Source of the DNA: CAWBJO01 sp963789175
GTDB taxonomy: Bacteria; Pseudomonadota; Alphaproteobacteria; Rhizobiales; Aestuariivirgaceae
Assembly: GCA_963789175.1 (NCBI GenBank)
Contig: CAWBJO010000007.1
Coordinates: forward strand, 248,001 to 312,000
Reading direction: 5' to 3'
Length of the DNA: 64,000 nt
This document shows, one piece after another, positions 47,028 to 55,365 of the stretch. Numbering within the stretch: the first letter of the stretch is position 1; each line of letters begins with the position of its first letter. The notes under the pieces were generated by a model, which saw nothing but the letters and a program-made list of their open reading frames with translations, ran no database searches and had not been told where the DNA came from. Both the position numbers and the translations under genes were made by a program.

Positions 47028-48047
47028 ATGTCCCTGCTGAGGAGTTTCGAACGCTACCCGCTTACTTTCGGCCCAACGCCGATCGAGCATCTTCCCCGGT
47101 TGAGCAAGGCACTCGGCGATAAGGTGCAGATCTTCGCCAAGCGCGACGACTGCAATTCAGGGCTTGCCATGGGCGGCAACAAGCTGAGAAAGCTCGAATA
47201 CATCGTGCCGGATGCCATCGCATCAGGCGCCGACACGTTGGTTTCCATCGGTGGGGTTCAGTCCAACCACACCCGCATGGTCGCTGCGACCGCAGCCAAG
47301 ATCGGCATGAAGTGCGTCGTGATTCAGGAAAAGTGGGTGCCTCACTACGACTCGGTGTACGACCGCGTCGGCAACATTCTGATGACCCGGCTGATGGGAG
47401 CCGACAGCAGGCTCGTAGACGACGGCTTCGATATCGGCATTCGCAACAGTTGGGAAGATGCGATCCAATCGGTCAGGGATGCGGGCGGCAAGCCATATGC
47501 GATTCCGGCCGGCGCCTCGGTGCACAAATATGGCGGACTCGGCTATGTCGGTTTTGCCGAAGAGGTGGCCCAACAGGAGCGAGAGCTCGGGTTCGCTTTC
47601 GATTACATCATCGTCTGCGTCGTAACAGGGTCGACACAAGGTGGAATGGTCGTTGGCTTCGCCGCACAAGGTCGGGCACATACCGTCATCGGCATCGACG
47701 CGTCCGGGACTCTCGAGCGAACCCGCGCCCAAGTGCGACAGATCGTCGACGGCACCGCTGACCTCGTGAAATTGGGCCGCGCCGTCCGCGACGACGAGAT
47801 CGTCATCAACCCCGACTACGCATATCCGGCCTATGGCGTGCCTTCGCAAGAGACCAACGAGGCCATTCGCCTTGCGGCCCGCATGGAAGCGATGATCACC
47901 GACCCCGTCTACGAAGGAAAATCGATGCAGGGTCTCATCGACCTGACGCACAAGGGCTTCTTCCCCGAAGGCTCAAAGGTCTTGTACGCGCATCTAGGCG
48001 GAGCGCCGGCGCTGAACGGCTACAGCTACTACTACCGGGACGGCTGA
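47028..48047 (+). CDS. acdS: 1-Aminocyclopropane-1-carboxylate (ACC) deaminase
   Basis: A 339-residue fold-type II PLP enzyme that splits the ethylene precursor ACC into 2-oxobutyrate and ammonia, a plant-growth-promoting trait. Lys52 in G-G-N-K-L-R-K-L-E is the PLP lysine. Glu296 (V-Y-E-G-K-S) and Leu323 (A-H-L-G-G) occupy the two positions that tell true ACC deaminases from D-cysteine desulfhydrases. The start M-S-L-L-R has GGAG 5 nt upstream and agrees with family N-termini; an ATG 12 bp earlier is also in frame. The gene is less GC-rich at third positions than the guaA block, suggesting acquisition. Confidence 0.95.
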   Translation: MSLLRSFERYPLTFGPTPIEHLPRLSKALGDKVQIFAKRDDCNSGLAMGGNKLRKLEYIVPDAIASGADTLVSIGGVQSNHTRMVAATAAKIGMKCVVIQEKWVPHYDSVYDRVGNILMTRLMGADSRLVDDGFDIGIRNSWEDAIQSVRDAGGKPYAIPAGASVHKYGGLGYVGFAEEVAQQERELGFAFDYIIVCVVTGSTQGGMVVGFAAQGRAHTVIGIDASGTLERTRAQVRQIVDGTADLVKLGRAVRDDEIVINPDYAYPAYGVPSQETNEAIRLAARMEAMITDPVYEGKSMQGLIDLTHKGFFPEGSKVLYAHLGGAPALNGYSYYYRDG

Positions 48048-48057
48048 AACGCGATCA

Positions 48058-48534
48058 TCAGAATGCCAGCGGTCCGTTGTCCTTCACTCCCTTCATGACG
48101 AAGAAGGTGCGCGTTTGCCGCACTCCCGGAAGGCCGATCAATTGCTCGCCGTGCAGCTTGTTGAAGTCCGCAATGTCCCGAACGCGAATCTTCAAGAGGT
48201 AGTCGAACTCGCCCGCGACGAGGCTGCAATCAAGGACATCCTTTATCCGGAGAACCGCCTCCTCGAACGCAGCAAAGCTTTCGGGTGTCGAGCGATCCAA
48301 AACGACCCCAACCATCACAAGGGCACCCAGGCCCACGGCTTCCGGTGCTATCTGCGCTCTCACGCCATTGATGTAGCCTTCCTCGAATAGCCGCTGCGTT
48401 CGCCGGTGGCATGTGGCCGGGCTTACGTTGACGCGCAGCGCCAACTCGGCATTCGTGAGGCGACCGTCGGTCTGGAGGAGGCGCAGTATCTTCAGATCAG
48501 TTCGGTCCAATCCGCTCGTAGAAGAATCTTCCAT
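48058..48534 (-). CDS. acdR: Lrp/AsnC-family regulator of acdS
   Basis: A 158-residue Lrp-type regulator: helix-turn-helix (T-N-A-E-L-A-L-R-V-N-V-S-P-A-T-C-H-R-R) and an AsnC/RAM effector domain. AcdR activates acdS and is usually divergent and upstream of it. Here it is convergent, its stop 10 bp from that of acdS, so any shared control must act through separate operators. A palindrome overlaps its first four codons. Confidence 0.88.
   Translation of the reverse strand: MEDSSTSGLDRTDLKILRLLQTDGRLTNAELALRVNVSPATCHRRTQRLFEEGYINGVRAQIAPEAVGLGALVMVGVVLDRSTPESFAAFEEAVLRIKDVLDCSLVAGEFDYLLKIRVRDIADFNKLHGEQLIGLPGVRQTRTFFVMKGVKDNGPLAF
48521..48531. promoter_or_regulatory. Palindrome overlapping acdR start, candidate operator
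   Basis: GAAGAATCTTC is a 5+1+5 palindrome covering acdR codons 2-5. Its core (GAAGAWTCTTC) and right flank repeat those of the palindrome upstream of acdS, suggesting autoregulation. Confidence 0.45.
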
Positions 48535-48849
48535 CTGGGGCGTCCGCTATGAGGATAGTTCATCAAAATCTAATGCACCTTTCGCCAAGTCGCAAACCCA
48601 GCCCGCCAACTGAGGGAGGACCTTTCATGCGGGGTCGCTTCTCATAATCTGGCGATCGACTTGGATATCGTGGCGATCGAAGATCGCGTGGATTGGCGCC
48701 GAGCGGCTCGTTTTCCGCGCAAGTCCGCCAAAAATCTCCGGCCTTGCTGGCGTGTTCTCAAGCCCCAAAGCTAGACGACAGCGCAAGTCAATGATTTTGC
48801 AAGGCGAATCAGTTACAGTGCGCCTCGTCTGAAACCAGGAGGACTTAAT
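48535..48849. other. Intergenic region between acdR and the GlsB-type gene
   Basis: About 315 bp with no supported gene. It is AT-richer than the surroundings and must carry the acdR promoter (leftward) and the GlsB-type gene promoter (rightward). No EcfG consensus, attachment site or insertion-sequence end was recognised. Confidence 0.6.
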
Positions 48850-49107
48850 ATGACTCTTGAAGCGCTCATCGTAGCGTTGGTCGTGGGTGCCATTGCGGGC
48901 TGGCTCGCAGGGCAAGTTGTCAAGGGTTCGGGGTTTGGTCTGGTCGGCGACATCGTGGTCGGCATCGTCGGCGCGATCGTCGCAAGTCTACTTTTTCCCG
49001 CGCTCGGCATCAGCCTCGGCGGGGGCATCGTCGCGGCCATCATATCGGCTGCGATCGGCGCCGTCATCGTCCTGCTGATCGTGCGGGTGGTCCGCCGCGG
49101 CGCGTAG
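48850..49107 (+). CDS. GlsB/YeaQ/YmgE-family stress membrane protein
   Basis: An 85-residue three-span protein (transglycosylase-associated protein family): G-A-I-A-G-W-L-A-G-Q-V-V-K-G-S-G-F-G-L then V-G-I-V-G-A-I-V-A and a final basic end. AGGAGG 6-11 nt before the ATG. Family members respond to envelope or acid stress; molecular role unknown. Confidence 0.92.
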   Translation: MTLEALIVALVVGAIAGWLAGQVVKGSGFGLVGDIVVGIVGAIVASLLFPALGISLGGGIVAAIISAAIGAVIVLLIVRVVRRGA

Positions 49108-49140
49108 CGTACGCGTTTCAATTCATCGAGCGTTCCAGCA

Positions 49141-49189
49141 CACCGCAGCCAGCCCGATCCCCGCAAAACGGGATCGCCTGGCCGCGGTG
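49141..49189. terminator. Long intergenic hairpin between convergent genes
   Basis: Inner perfect stem CGATCCC / GGGATCG (49155-49176, 8-nt loop) is extended by outer arms of 12 bp with one mismatch (49141-49152 with 49178-49189). There is no T run on either side. It may act as a bidirectional terminator or mRNA 3'-end stabiliser, or be a dispersed palindromic repeat. Confidence 0.6.
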
Positions 49190-49209
49190 CGCCGGCTATT
49201 GCAGCCCGC

Positions 49210-49932
49210 TCAAACCAAACCCATCCGGCGCAGGCCCTGAGCCTCGGCGAGGCCATGAATGGCGCGGATCTGGGCGAACAGATCGTTCAGGAAAGCGCGC
49301 AACGGCGCCCGCAATGGCTGCGGCACGTGGGTGTAGCGGTTGAGCAGGAAAGAGCAGAACGAGAATCCGCGCTGCTCCGTGAACTGCACGATGCCGCGCT
49401 CGAGCACGGGCAGCTCGATCTCGCCATACTGGGTGAGCTCGCCATAGAGGTTGACGACGTTGCAATGGTCGCTGACGTGGCCCACCGCCTCGTTGCGGAC
49501 GGGCACGAAGCGGTCCATCTGGCCGCTGTTGAAGATCTGGCGCGCCATGCGCAGCGATGCGAATGGTCGGTCGACGATGTAGTAGACGAGCACGTAGAAG
49601 CCCTGGCGTCGGGCCTCGCCGGCGAAGTCGATCTGGTCGAAGAGGTGAAAGGTGTCGGCGAGGAGGCGGGCGGGCAGGTCGATGACATAGTCGTGCGGCG
49701 GTGTCCCGAGAATGCTGTCGATCATGGTCATCTGGCCGCCGATCTTGCTGACGTCGACGAGCCGGGTGCGCTCGGGCAGGAACGTGCGCACGCCGCTATG
49801 GGGAAACTCGGCGTCGAAGACGGTGAGCTCGCGGCCGATCAGGGACAGGTAGTCCGACAGCAGGCGCGTCACGAGCGTCTTGCCGTTGCGCGCCTGGTCG
49901 GAGCAGACGACTTGAATCTTCGGAGTCATCAC
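49210..49932 (-). CDS. ParA/MinD-like P-loop ATPase with divergent Walker A (second of pair)
   Basis: A 240-residue P-loop protein: C-S-D-Q-A-R-N-G-K-T at residues 10-19 keeps G-K-T but lacks the signature lysine of ParA/MinD (K-G-G-x-G-K-T). Blocks F-D-A-E-F-P-H, V-D-V and G-G-Q-M-T-M-I-D-S-I align with the upstream paralogue. It may be a non-classical or dimerisation-defective ATPase working with that paralogue. No ParB gene or parS-like site was noticed. Confidence 0.7.
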   Translation of the reverse strand: MMTPKIQVVCSDQARNGKTLVTRLLSDYLSLIGRELTVFDAEFPHSGVRTFLPERTRLVDVSKIGGQMTMIDSILGTPPHDYVIDLPARLLADTFHLFDQIDFAGEARRQGFYVLVYYIVDRPFASLRMARQIFNSGQMDRFVPVRNEAVGHVSDHCNVVNLYGELTQYGEIELPVLERGIVQFTEQRGFSFCSFLLNRYTHVPQPLRAPLRAFLNDLFAQIRAIHGLAEAQGLRRMGLV

Positions 49933-49966
49933 GTGTGCCCCGATGCGCCGTGAGGGCGCGGAGGTT

Positions 49967-49998
49967 CGGTCCGGGGCGGGGCCTCGATCCCCGGACCG
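49967..49998. other. Intercistronic hairpin between the two ParA-like genes
   Basis: Perfect 10-bp arms CGGTCCGGGG / CCCCGGACCG around a 12-nt loop. No T run on the minus strand, so attenuation, differential mRNA stability or a protein-binding site are more likely than a simple terminator. Confidence 0.55.
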
Positions 49999-50013
49999 TG
50001 CCTGGTCGTCTTG

Positions 50014-50769
50014 CTACTCCGCCGCAGCAGGCGTCGCGGTACGCCCCTGGTGAATGAGGTTCTGGATAAGATTGAGTCGCTCGAATTCCTGATCAATCTC
50101 ATAGCACCAGCGACGCACATACCCGCGCAGAACGAACGAGAAGGTTCCCGCCGAGCCGTCGGGCAACCGGTTGTCGATGAAGTCCCTGAACGTCACGCCG
50201 GCGAGATCGACCTGCTCAGAGGCCATTTCGTTGAGCTTCGGAACGTCGATCTCGGTCTGGTCCTTGACGCGGGCGAAGTAGCGCTTATGGGTCTTGGGAT
50301 CCCACTCGAAGAAGTTCGTCTCGTTGATGAAGTTGCGGGCGAGGACGTAGTCAAGCCCGCTGATGTATTTCGCGACTTCGCCGATCTCGTCCATCGAGGC
50401 GATGGCCGGCCCGATGACATGCACGAGGCCGAGATCGAAATATCCGGCGCGTGCCGCTTCGAGCACGCCGATCTTCTCGAACGTATCGAGAGCCATGGAC
50501 AGGTTGCCGGCCTTGAGGTCGACGAGGGTGAGCCGAACGTTGGCGGTGTCGAGCGTGTCGAGGATCTTCATCTGATCCGCGACGTTGTGAAGGTCAATGA
50601 CCTCGGTGATTCCGGGGTAGAAGCGATGCAGCGTCCCGCGGGGATTTTCAGTGTCGAAGGCGCGGGCCATGATGTTCTTGCGCGCCACATAGTCCAACAA
50701 CGCACGCGAAATTGTCGTCTTGCCAACGCCGCCCTTGTCGGCGCCGACCAAAATCAGCGTCGGTTTCAT
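50014..50769 (-). CDS. ParA/MinD-like ATPase (first of pair)
   Basis: A 251-residue protein with the full deviant Walker A K-G-G-V-G-K-T (12-18), F-D-T-E-N-P-R-G and D-L-K-A-G-N switch regions. It is 81 bp upstream of a divergent paralogue on the same strand. Such ATPases position plasmids, chromosomes or protein clusters; some are found with conjugation genes. Neither ParB nor transfer genes are adjacent, so its cargo is unknown. Confidence 0.82.
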   Translation of the reverse strand: MKPTLILVGADKGGVGKTTISRALLDYVARKNIMARAFDTENPRGTLHRFYPGITEVIDLHNVADQMKILDTLDTANVRLTLVDLKAGNLSMALDTFEKIGVLEAARAGYFDLGLVHVIGPAIASMDEIGEVAKYISGLDYVLARNFINETNFFEWDPKTHKRYFARVKDQTEIDVPKLNEMASEQVDLAGVTFRDFIDNRLPDGSAGTFSFVLRGYVRRWCYEIDQEFERLNLIQNLIHQGRTATPAAAE

Positions 50770-50997
50770 GAATGCATCCCCACTGTTGTCCGTCCTCTGG
50801 TCAAACTCGGCGTCGAAATGGGCCGATTTAAGGCATCTTTTTATGACGACTTTTAACCGTTGTTAGGTGTTAACACGGTTGAGTCGCAAGGGTTTCCGAC
50901 GGGATGTAAACAGCCAAATTGAAGGCCACGCTTTCATGTTGCGGCGCGAAAGCCGCGACCATATGGTGCGATGCCGTAGGAGGCGTTTCGCCCGTCC

Positions 50998-51822
50998 ATG
51001 CCGGCTTCCCCCTCGCCAATGCGCATCTCAGCGCCGGACATTGCGGCCCGAAAGGGCGGCGAGCCGATCGTCGCGCTGACCGCCTATCACGCCCACACCG
51101 CCACCATCGCGGACCGGTTCGTCGACTTCCTGCTCGTCGGTGATTCACTCGGCATGGTCATGCACGGCTTCGAAACGACGCTGCCGGTGCCGCTGGAGCT
51201 CATGATCATGCACGGGCGAGCGGTCGTCCGCGGCGCCAAGCGGGCACTGGTCGTCGTCGACATGCCGTTCGGGTCCTACGAGGAGAGTCCCTCTCAAGCA
51301 TTCCACAACGCCGCCAAGGTCATCAAGGAGACCCAGTGCGGCGCGGTGAAGATCGAGGGCGGACGGCGCATGGCCGACACGGTGCGGTTCCTCACCGACC
51401 GCGGCATCCCGGTCATGGCCCATATCGGCCTTACCCCTCAATACATCAACATGCTCGGCGGCTTCAAAACCCAGGGCCGGTCGCAACGCCAGTGGCAGGC
51501 GCTCGAGGACGACGCCCGTGCGGTTGCCGAGGCGGGCGCCTTCGCCGTCGTCCTGGAGGCGATCGCCGAACCGCTTGCCGCGCGCATCACCGCCCAGGTC
51601 GCGATTCCGACGATCGGCATCGGCGCCTCTCCCAATTGCGACGGACAGATCCTGGTCATGGAGGACATGCTCGGCCTGTCGCCGCGCGTCCCCAAATTCG
51701 TCAAGGAGTTCGGCAAGGTTGGACAGGCGATCGAGCAGGCGATCGACGCCTATGCGCGCGAGGTTCGTGCGCGTCGGTTTCCGGGACCTGAGAACACCTA
51801 TTCGATGAAGGCCGAGGACTAG
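50998..51822 (+). CDS. panB: 3-Methyl-2-oxobutanoate hydroxymethyltransferase
   Basis: A 274-residue ketopantoate hydroxymethyltransferase, first step of pantothenate synthesis (2-oxoisovalerate plus 5,10-methylene-THF). Marks: [29 protein letters not shown] and [14 protein letters not shown]. The first ATG has AGGAGG 14 nt upstream; an ATG 21 bp later is possible. panC is not adjacent. Confidence 0.94.
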   Translation: MPASPSPMRISAPDIAARKGGEPIVALTAYHAHTATIADRFVDFLLVGDSLGMVMHGFETTLPVPLELMIMHGRAVVRGAKRALVVVDMPFGSYEESPSQAFHNAAKVIKETQCGAVKIEGGRRMADTVRFLTDRGIPVMAHIGLTPQYINMLGGFKTQGRSQRQWQALEDDARAVAEAGAFAVVLEAIAEPLAARITAQVAIPTIGIGASPNCDGQILVMEDMLGLSPRVPKFVKEFGKVGQAIEQAIDAYAREVRARRFPGPENTYSMKAED

Positions 51823-51859
51823 ATCGCCGGCCGCGACGCCGCTTTGTGCCGGTCACGCA

Positions 51860-53242
51860 ATGAACGCAGTCTCGCGCCGCGCCGTTCTGTCGGGCGGCCT
51901 CGCACTCCTTGCCGCCCGGCCGCAGGCTCGCGCTGCGGCGGACGAAGGATTCGTCACGCTGCACGCCGGCGCGGCGAGCTCCAGCTTGCCATGGGGGCAA
52001 CGCTCCAGGCTCTGGGGCTATGAGGGAACGATCCCGGGCCCGCTTCTGCGCGGCCGGCAGGGCGAGACGCTGCGCCTGCGCCTCGTTAACGGGCTCGACG
52101 TTCCCACGGCGCTGCATTTCCACGGCGTCCGGCTGCCCAACGCGATGGACGGTTCGCCGCTCACCCAGGATCCGGTTCCGCCCGGCGGCAGCTTCGACTA
52201 CGTTTTCAGCCCGCCCGACGCCGGAACGTTCTGGTACCACTCTCTTTTCGGCGGCGCCGAGCAGCGCGAGCGCGGGCTCTACGGAATGCTGGTGGTCGAC
52301 GAGCGGGAGGCCAATCCCGACCTTCACGACGTTCCCATCATCGTCGACGACTGGCGGCTCGATGCCGAAGGCGGACTGGACGAGGCTGCATTCGGCGATG
52401 CCAGCCTCGCCGAGGGGCAGGGACGTCTCGGAGCGGCCATCACGGTCAACGGGCGGGTCCTGCCGACGATCGACCTGCAGGTCGGGCGTTTCTGCCGGCT
52501 GCGATTCCTCAATGCCGCCAACGCGCGGCGCTTCACACTGACCCTCGATGCGGCGGGAGCGGCGCTGATCGCCTTCGACGGACAACCGTGCACACCGATG
52601 CCGTTCGACGGGCCGCTGACACTGGCGCCGGGCCAGCGGGCCGACGCGATCGTCGACGCCGCGGGCGTGCGTTCGATCCTCGCCATGCTCGACGGCGACG
52701 GCAGGACGCTGCCGCTGGCGCGCCTCGTCGCCGACAGAGCGGCGAAACCACGTGCGGCACCATTTCCCGGACTGCAGCGGAACGCCGTCGCCGACTACTT
52801 CAACGTTTCCGCCGTGACGGATGCGGCATATACGATCGAGGGCGGCGTCAACAGCCGCGTTTCGGAAGCGATGCTCGGCGGTGTCCGCATGCCCATGGCG
52901 GAGCTGAGACGGCGAGGCCTGCACTTCGCGGTCAACGGCTCGGCGGGATTGGCGCCGGAGCCGATGTTCCGCGTCCGGTCCGGCGTCACCGTCGCCGTCA
53001 CGGTCGACAACATCACGCGGGTTCCCCAGGTGCTGCACATCCATGGTCACGCCGCCTGGCTCATCGAGCGCGGCGGCCGGAAGCTCGACCAACCTCTTTG
53101 GCACGACACGTTCGTGGCCCTGCCGCTCGAACCGGTGAAGGTCCTGTTCATCGCCGACAATCCGGGACGATGGCTGATCGCGAGCGCGGTCGCCGAGCAT
53201 TTTGCAGCCGGCTGCCAGTCCTGGTTCGAAGTGCTGCCGTAG
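51860..53242 (+). CDS. Multicopper-oxidase-fold protein lacking most copper ligands (FtsP/SufI-like)
   Basis: A 460-residue three-cupredoxin protein with a twin-arginine-type signal (S-R-R-A-V-L at 5-10), so it is probably exported folded. The first copper motif H-F-H-G (His86, His88) is kept. The second, W-Y-H-S-H in active enzymes, reads W-Y-H-S-L. The type-1 copper histidine position is Gln390 before H-I-H-G-H, and the H-C-H motif near the C-terminus is A441-S442-A443 (G-R-W-L-I-A-S-A-V-A-E-H), with the axial Met replaced by Cys452. Type-1 copper cannot form, so laccase activity is improbable. E. coli FtsP (SufI), a division protein, is a comparable copper-less member. It lies between panB and yfgM-bamB-der. 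Confidence 0.85.
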   Translation: MNAVSRRAVLSGGLALLAARPQARAAADEGFVTLHAGAASSSLPWGQRSRLWGYEGTIPGPLLRGRQGETLRLRLVNGLDVPTALHFHGVRLPNAMDGSPLTQDPVPPGGSFDYVFSPPDAGTFWYHSLFGGAEQRERGLYGMLVVDEREANPDLHDVPIIVDDWRLDAEGGLDEAAFGDASLAEGQGRLGAAITVNGRVLPTIDLQVGRFCRLRFLNAANARRFTLTLDAAGAALIAFDGQPCTPMPFDGPLTLAPGQRADAIVDAAGVRSILAMLDGDGRTLPLARLVADRAAKPRAAPFPGLQRNAVADYFNVSAVTDAAYTIEGGVNSRVSEAMLGGVRMPMAELRRRGLHFAVNGSAGLAPEPMFRVRSGVTVAVTVDNITRVPQVLHIHGHAAWLIERGGRKLDQPLWHDTFVALPLEPVKVLFIADNPGRWLIASAVAEHFAAGCQSWFEVLP

Positions 53243-53349
53243 GTGCCCGGGCGCGACCGGTCGATTTGCCTTGATTTGGCCGCCCACCTGTTCTACCGGC
53301 TCGACGATAAAGAGGGCCTACCGCCGATTTCCGCTGGGAGCTTGCACCC

Positions 53350-54030
53350 GTGACCGATGAATCCCTATTTCGCGAGGTCGACGAGGAGGTTCGCCGCCAG
53401 CAGCTCGAGAATCTGTGGAAGCGGTGGGGCAACTTCATCATCGCCGGAGTCGTCATCGTGTTTGGTGGCGTGGCCGCCTACAAGGGCTGGCAATACTACG
53501 AACAGAGACAGGCGGAAGACGGTGCGGCGGCCTATTTCGCGGCCGTGCGGCTCGATACCGAAGGGAAGAAGGACGAAGCCGCCAAGCGGCTGAACGAGCT
53601 CGCGAGCGGGCCGCATGTGGGCTACGCGCTGCTCGCGCGGCTCGAGGCGGCGGCCAATCTCGGCGCAGCCGGGAAGATCGACGAGGCGGTGAAAGCATAT
53701 GACTCCGTGGCCGCCGACCCCAAGCTCGATCCGGGAACGCGCGACGCCGCCCGGGTGCGTGCCGCCCTGCTGCTCATCGACACCGCGCCGGCGGCCGACC
53801 TCACGACCCGGGTCGGCGATCTCAACACCGCCAATTCGCCGTGGCGCAACGAAGCGCGCGAGATCCTCGGGCTCGCCGCCTACCGAACCAGAGACTATCT
53901 CACGGCCGACAAGTTCATGAACGAGATCCTCAGCGACCCCGAGGCTCCACCCAACCTGCGGCAAAGAGCGATGGCGCTCATCTCGCTGCTGGCCCCGCGC
54001 CTCGACAAGCCGCAGCCTGCGGTGCAGTGA
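53350..54030 (+). CDS. yfgM: YfgM-like membrane-anchored TPR protein
   Basis: A 226-residue protein: cytoplasmic N-terminus with E-E-V-R-R-Q-Q-L-E-N-L-W-K-R-W-G, one transmembrane helix (about 27-45), then periplasmic TPR-like helices. In E. coli YfgM binds the Sec translocon and PpiD and is encoded next to bamB and der, as here. GTG start. The bamB start follows 20 bp after its stop. Confidence 0.85.
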   Translation: MTDESLFREVDEEVRRQQLENLWKRWGNFIIAGVVIVFGGVAAYKGWQYYEQRQAEDGAAAYFAAVRLDTEGKKDEAAKRLNELASGPHVGYALLARLEAAANLGAAGKIDEAVKAYDSVAADPKLDPGTRDAARVRAALLLIDTAPAADLTTRVGDLNTANSPWRNEAREILGLAAYRTRDYLTADKFMNEILSDPEAPPNLRQRAMALISLLAPRLDKPQPAVQ

Positions 54031-54050
54031 TCCAAGCGAACGGAACGGCG

Positions 54051-55352
54051 ATGGAACGACAACGATTGGCAGTCCTGGCCCTATGTCTCGTCCTTTCCGG
54101 ATGCGGCACGTCGGTCGGCAAGCTTCTCGATTTCGGCGACAAGGACACCGTCCTCCCCGGCCAGCGCGAAAGCGTCCTGCAATCGGCGCAGGACAAGAGC
54201 GACGGAGCCATAACCTCCGATCCGGTCGTCATCCCGGCGGCCGAGACCAATCCGAACTGGATGCAGCCGGGCGGCACGGCATCGAACGCCATGCACAATC
54301 TGGCCATCGGCAGCCAGCCGGTTCGCGCCTTCTCCGTACACGCGGGCAAGGGCTCGAACCGGGACGGCCGGCTGACGGCAAGCCCGATCGTCGCGGGCGG
54401 GCGCATCTTCGTCCTCGACACGGAAGCCAACGTCCGGGCGCTGTCGGCCGACAACGGCGGTCTCGCATGGACGCGGTCGCTGGTGCCGGACGGCAAGAAG
54501 GGGCGCGGCGCCTTCGGCGGCGGGCTCGCCTCCGACGGCAGCCATGTCTATGCGACGAGCGCCTTCGGAGAGGTGCTGGCGCTCGATGCAAGCTCGGGGG
54601 CCATCCAATGGCGCAAAACGGTCGGATCGCCCGTGCGCGGCGCGCCGACCGTCAGCAACGGTCGGCTGCTGTTCACGTCGGTCGCGAACCAGGTGTTCTG
54701 CCTGTCGACCAGCGACGGCAGCGAGATCTGGACGGCGCAGGGCGTAGGCGAACAGGCATCCGTCATCGCCAGCACGTCGCCCGCCATCCAAGGCGAGGCG
54801 GTGATCGTGCCGCAGACGTCGGGAGACCTCACCGCCTTTCACGTGACCTCGGGCGCACCGCTGTGGACCGATACGCTGTCATCGACCGACACCAGCTCGT
54901 CGCTCGCCAATCTCAACGACATTGCCGCCCGGCCGGTCATCGACCGCGGCCAGGTCTTCGCGATTTCCCACTCAGGCAGCTTCGCAAGCTTCGACCTCGG
55001 CAACGGACAGCGGCAATGGGTGCGCGAATTCTCGGGCGTGCACACGCCGTGGGTCGCGGGCGACTACGTCTTCGTCATCTCCCTCGACAACAAGCTCGTC
55101 GCCATCTCGCGCAAGTCGGGCGGCGTCCGGTGGATCAAGGACCTGCCGGCCGGCAAATGGGCGGGACCGGTCATGGGAAGCGGCAAGCTGATCGCCGTGA
55201 GCTCGGAGGGCCAGCTCGTCATGGTGTCGGCACAGACGGGCGAGGTGCTGTCGACAATCGATCTCGGCGGGAAGTTCTACATCGATCCCATCATCGCTTC
55301 CGGAACGATCTACGTCCTCGCCGACGACGGCAACCTCATCGCCCTGAGGTAG
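54051..55352 (+). CDS. bamB: Outer-membrane assembly lipoprotein BamB
   Basis: A 433-residue lipoprotein with lipobox L-S-G-C (Cys19 region) and an eight-bladed PQQ-type beta-propeller (repeats such as G-L-A-W-T-R, G-A-I-Q-W-R-K, G-S-E-I-W-T-A, G-V-R-W-I-K). It assists BamA in inserting outer-membrane proteins. ATG chosen because it starts a normal lipoprotein signal; a GTG 24 bp earlier overlaps yfgM. Confidence 0.9.
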   Translation: MERQRLAVLALCLVLSGCGTSVGKLLDFGDKDTVLPGQRESVLQSAQDKSDGAITSDPVVIPAAETNPNWMQPGGTASNAMHNLAIGSQPVRAFSVHAGKGSNRDGRLTASPIVAGGRIFVLDTEANVRALSADNGGLAWTRSLVPDGKKGRGAFGGGLASDGSHVYATSAFGEVLALDASSGAIQWRKTVGSPVRGAPTVSNGRLLFTSVANQVFCLSTSDGSEIWTAQGVGEQASVIASTSPAIQGEAVIVPQTSGDLTAFHVTSGAPLWTDTLSSTDTSSSLANLNDIAARPVIDRGQVFAISHSGSFASFDLGNGQRQWVREFSGVHTPWVAGDYVFVISLDNKLVAISRKSGGVRWIKDLPAGKWAGPVMGSGKLIAVSSEGQLVMVSAQTGEVLSTIDLGGKFYIDPIIASGTIYVLADDGNLIALR

Positions 55353-55365
55353 CGGGGCCCCGTCC

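Noticed and set aside
48535..48849. EcfG promoter before the GlsB-type gene
   Set aside because: No GGAAC-N16/17-CGTT was found in the 315 bp upstream, despite the stress-related family.
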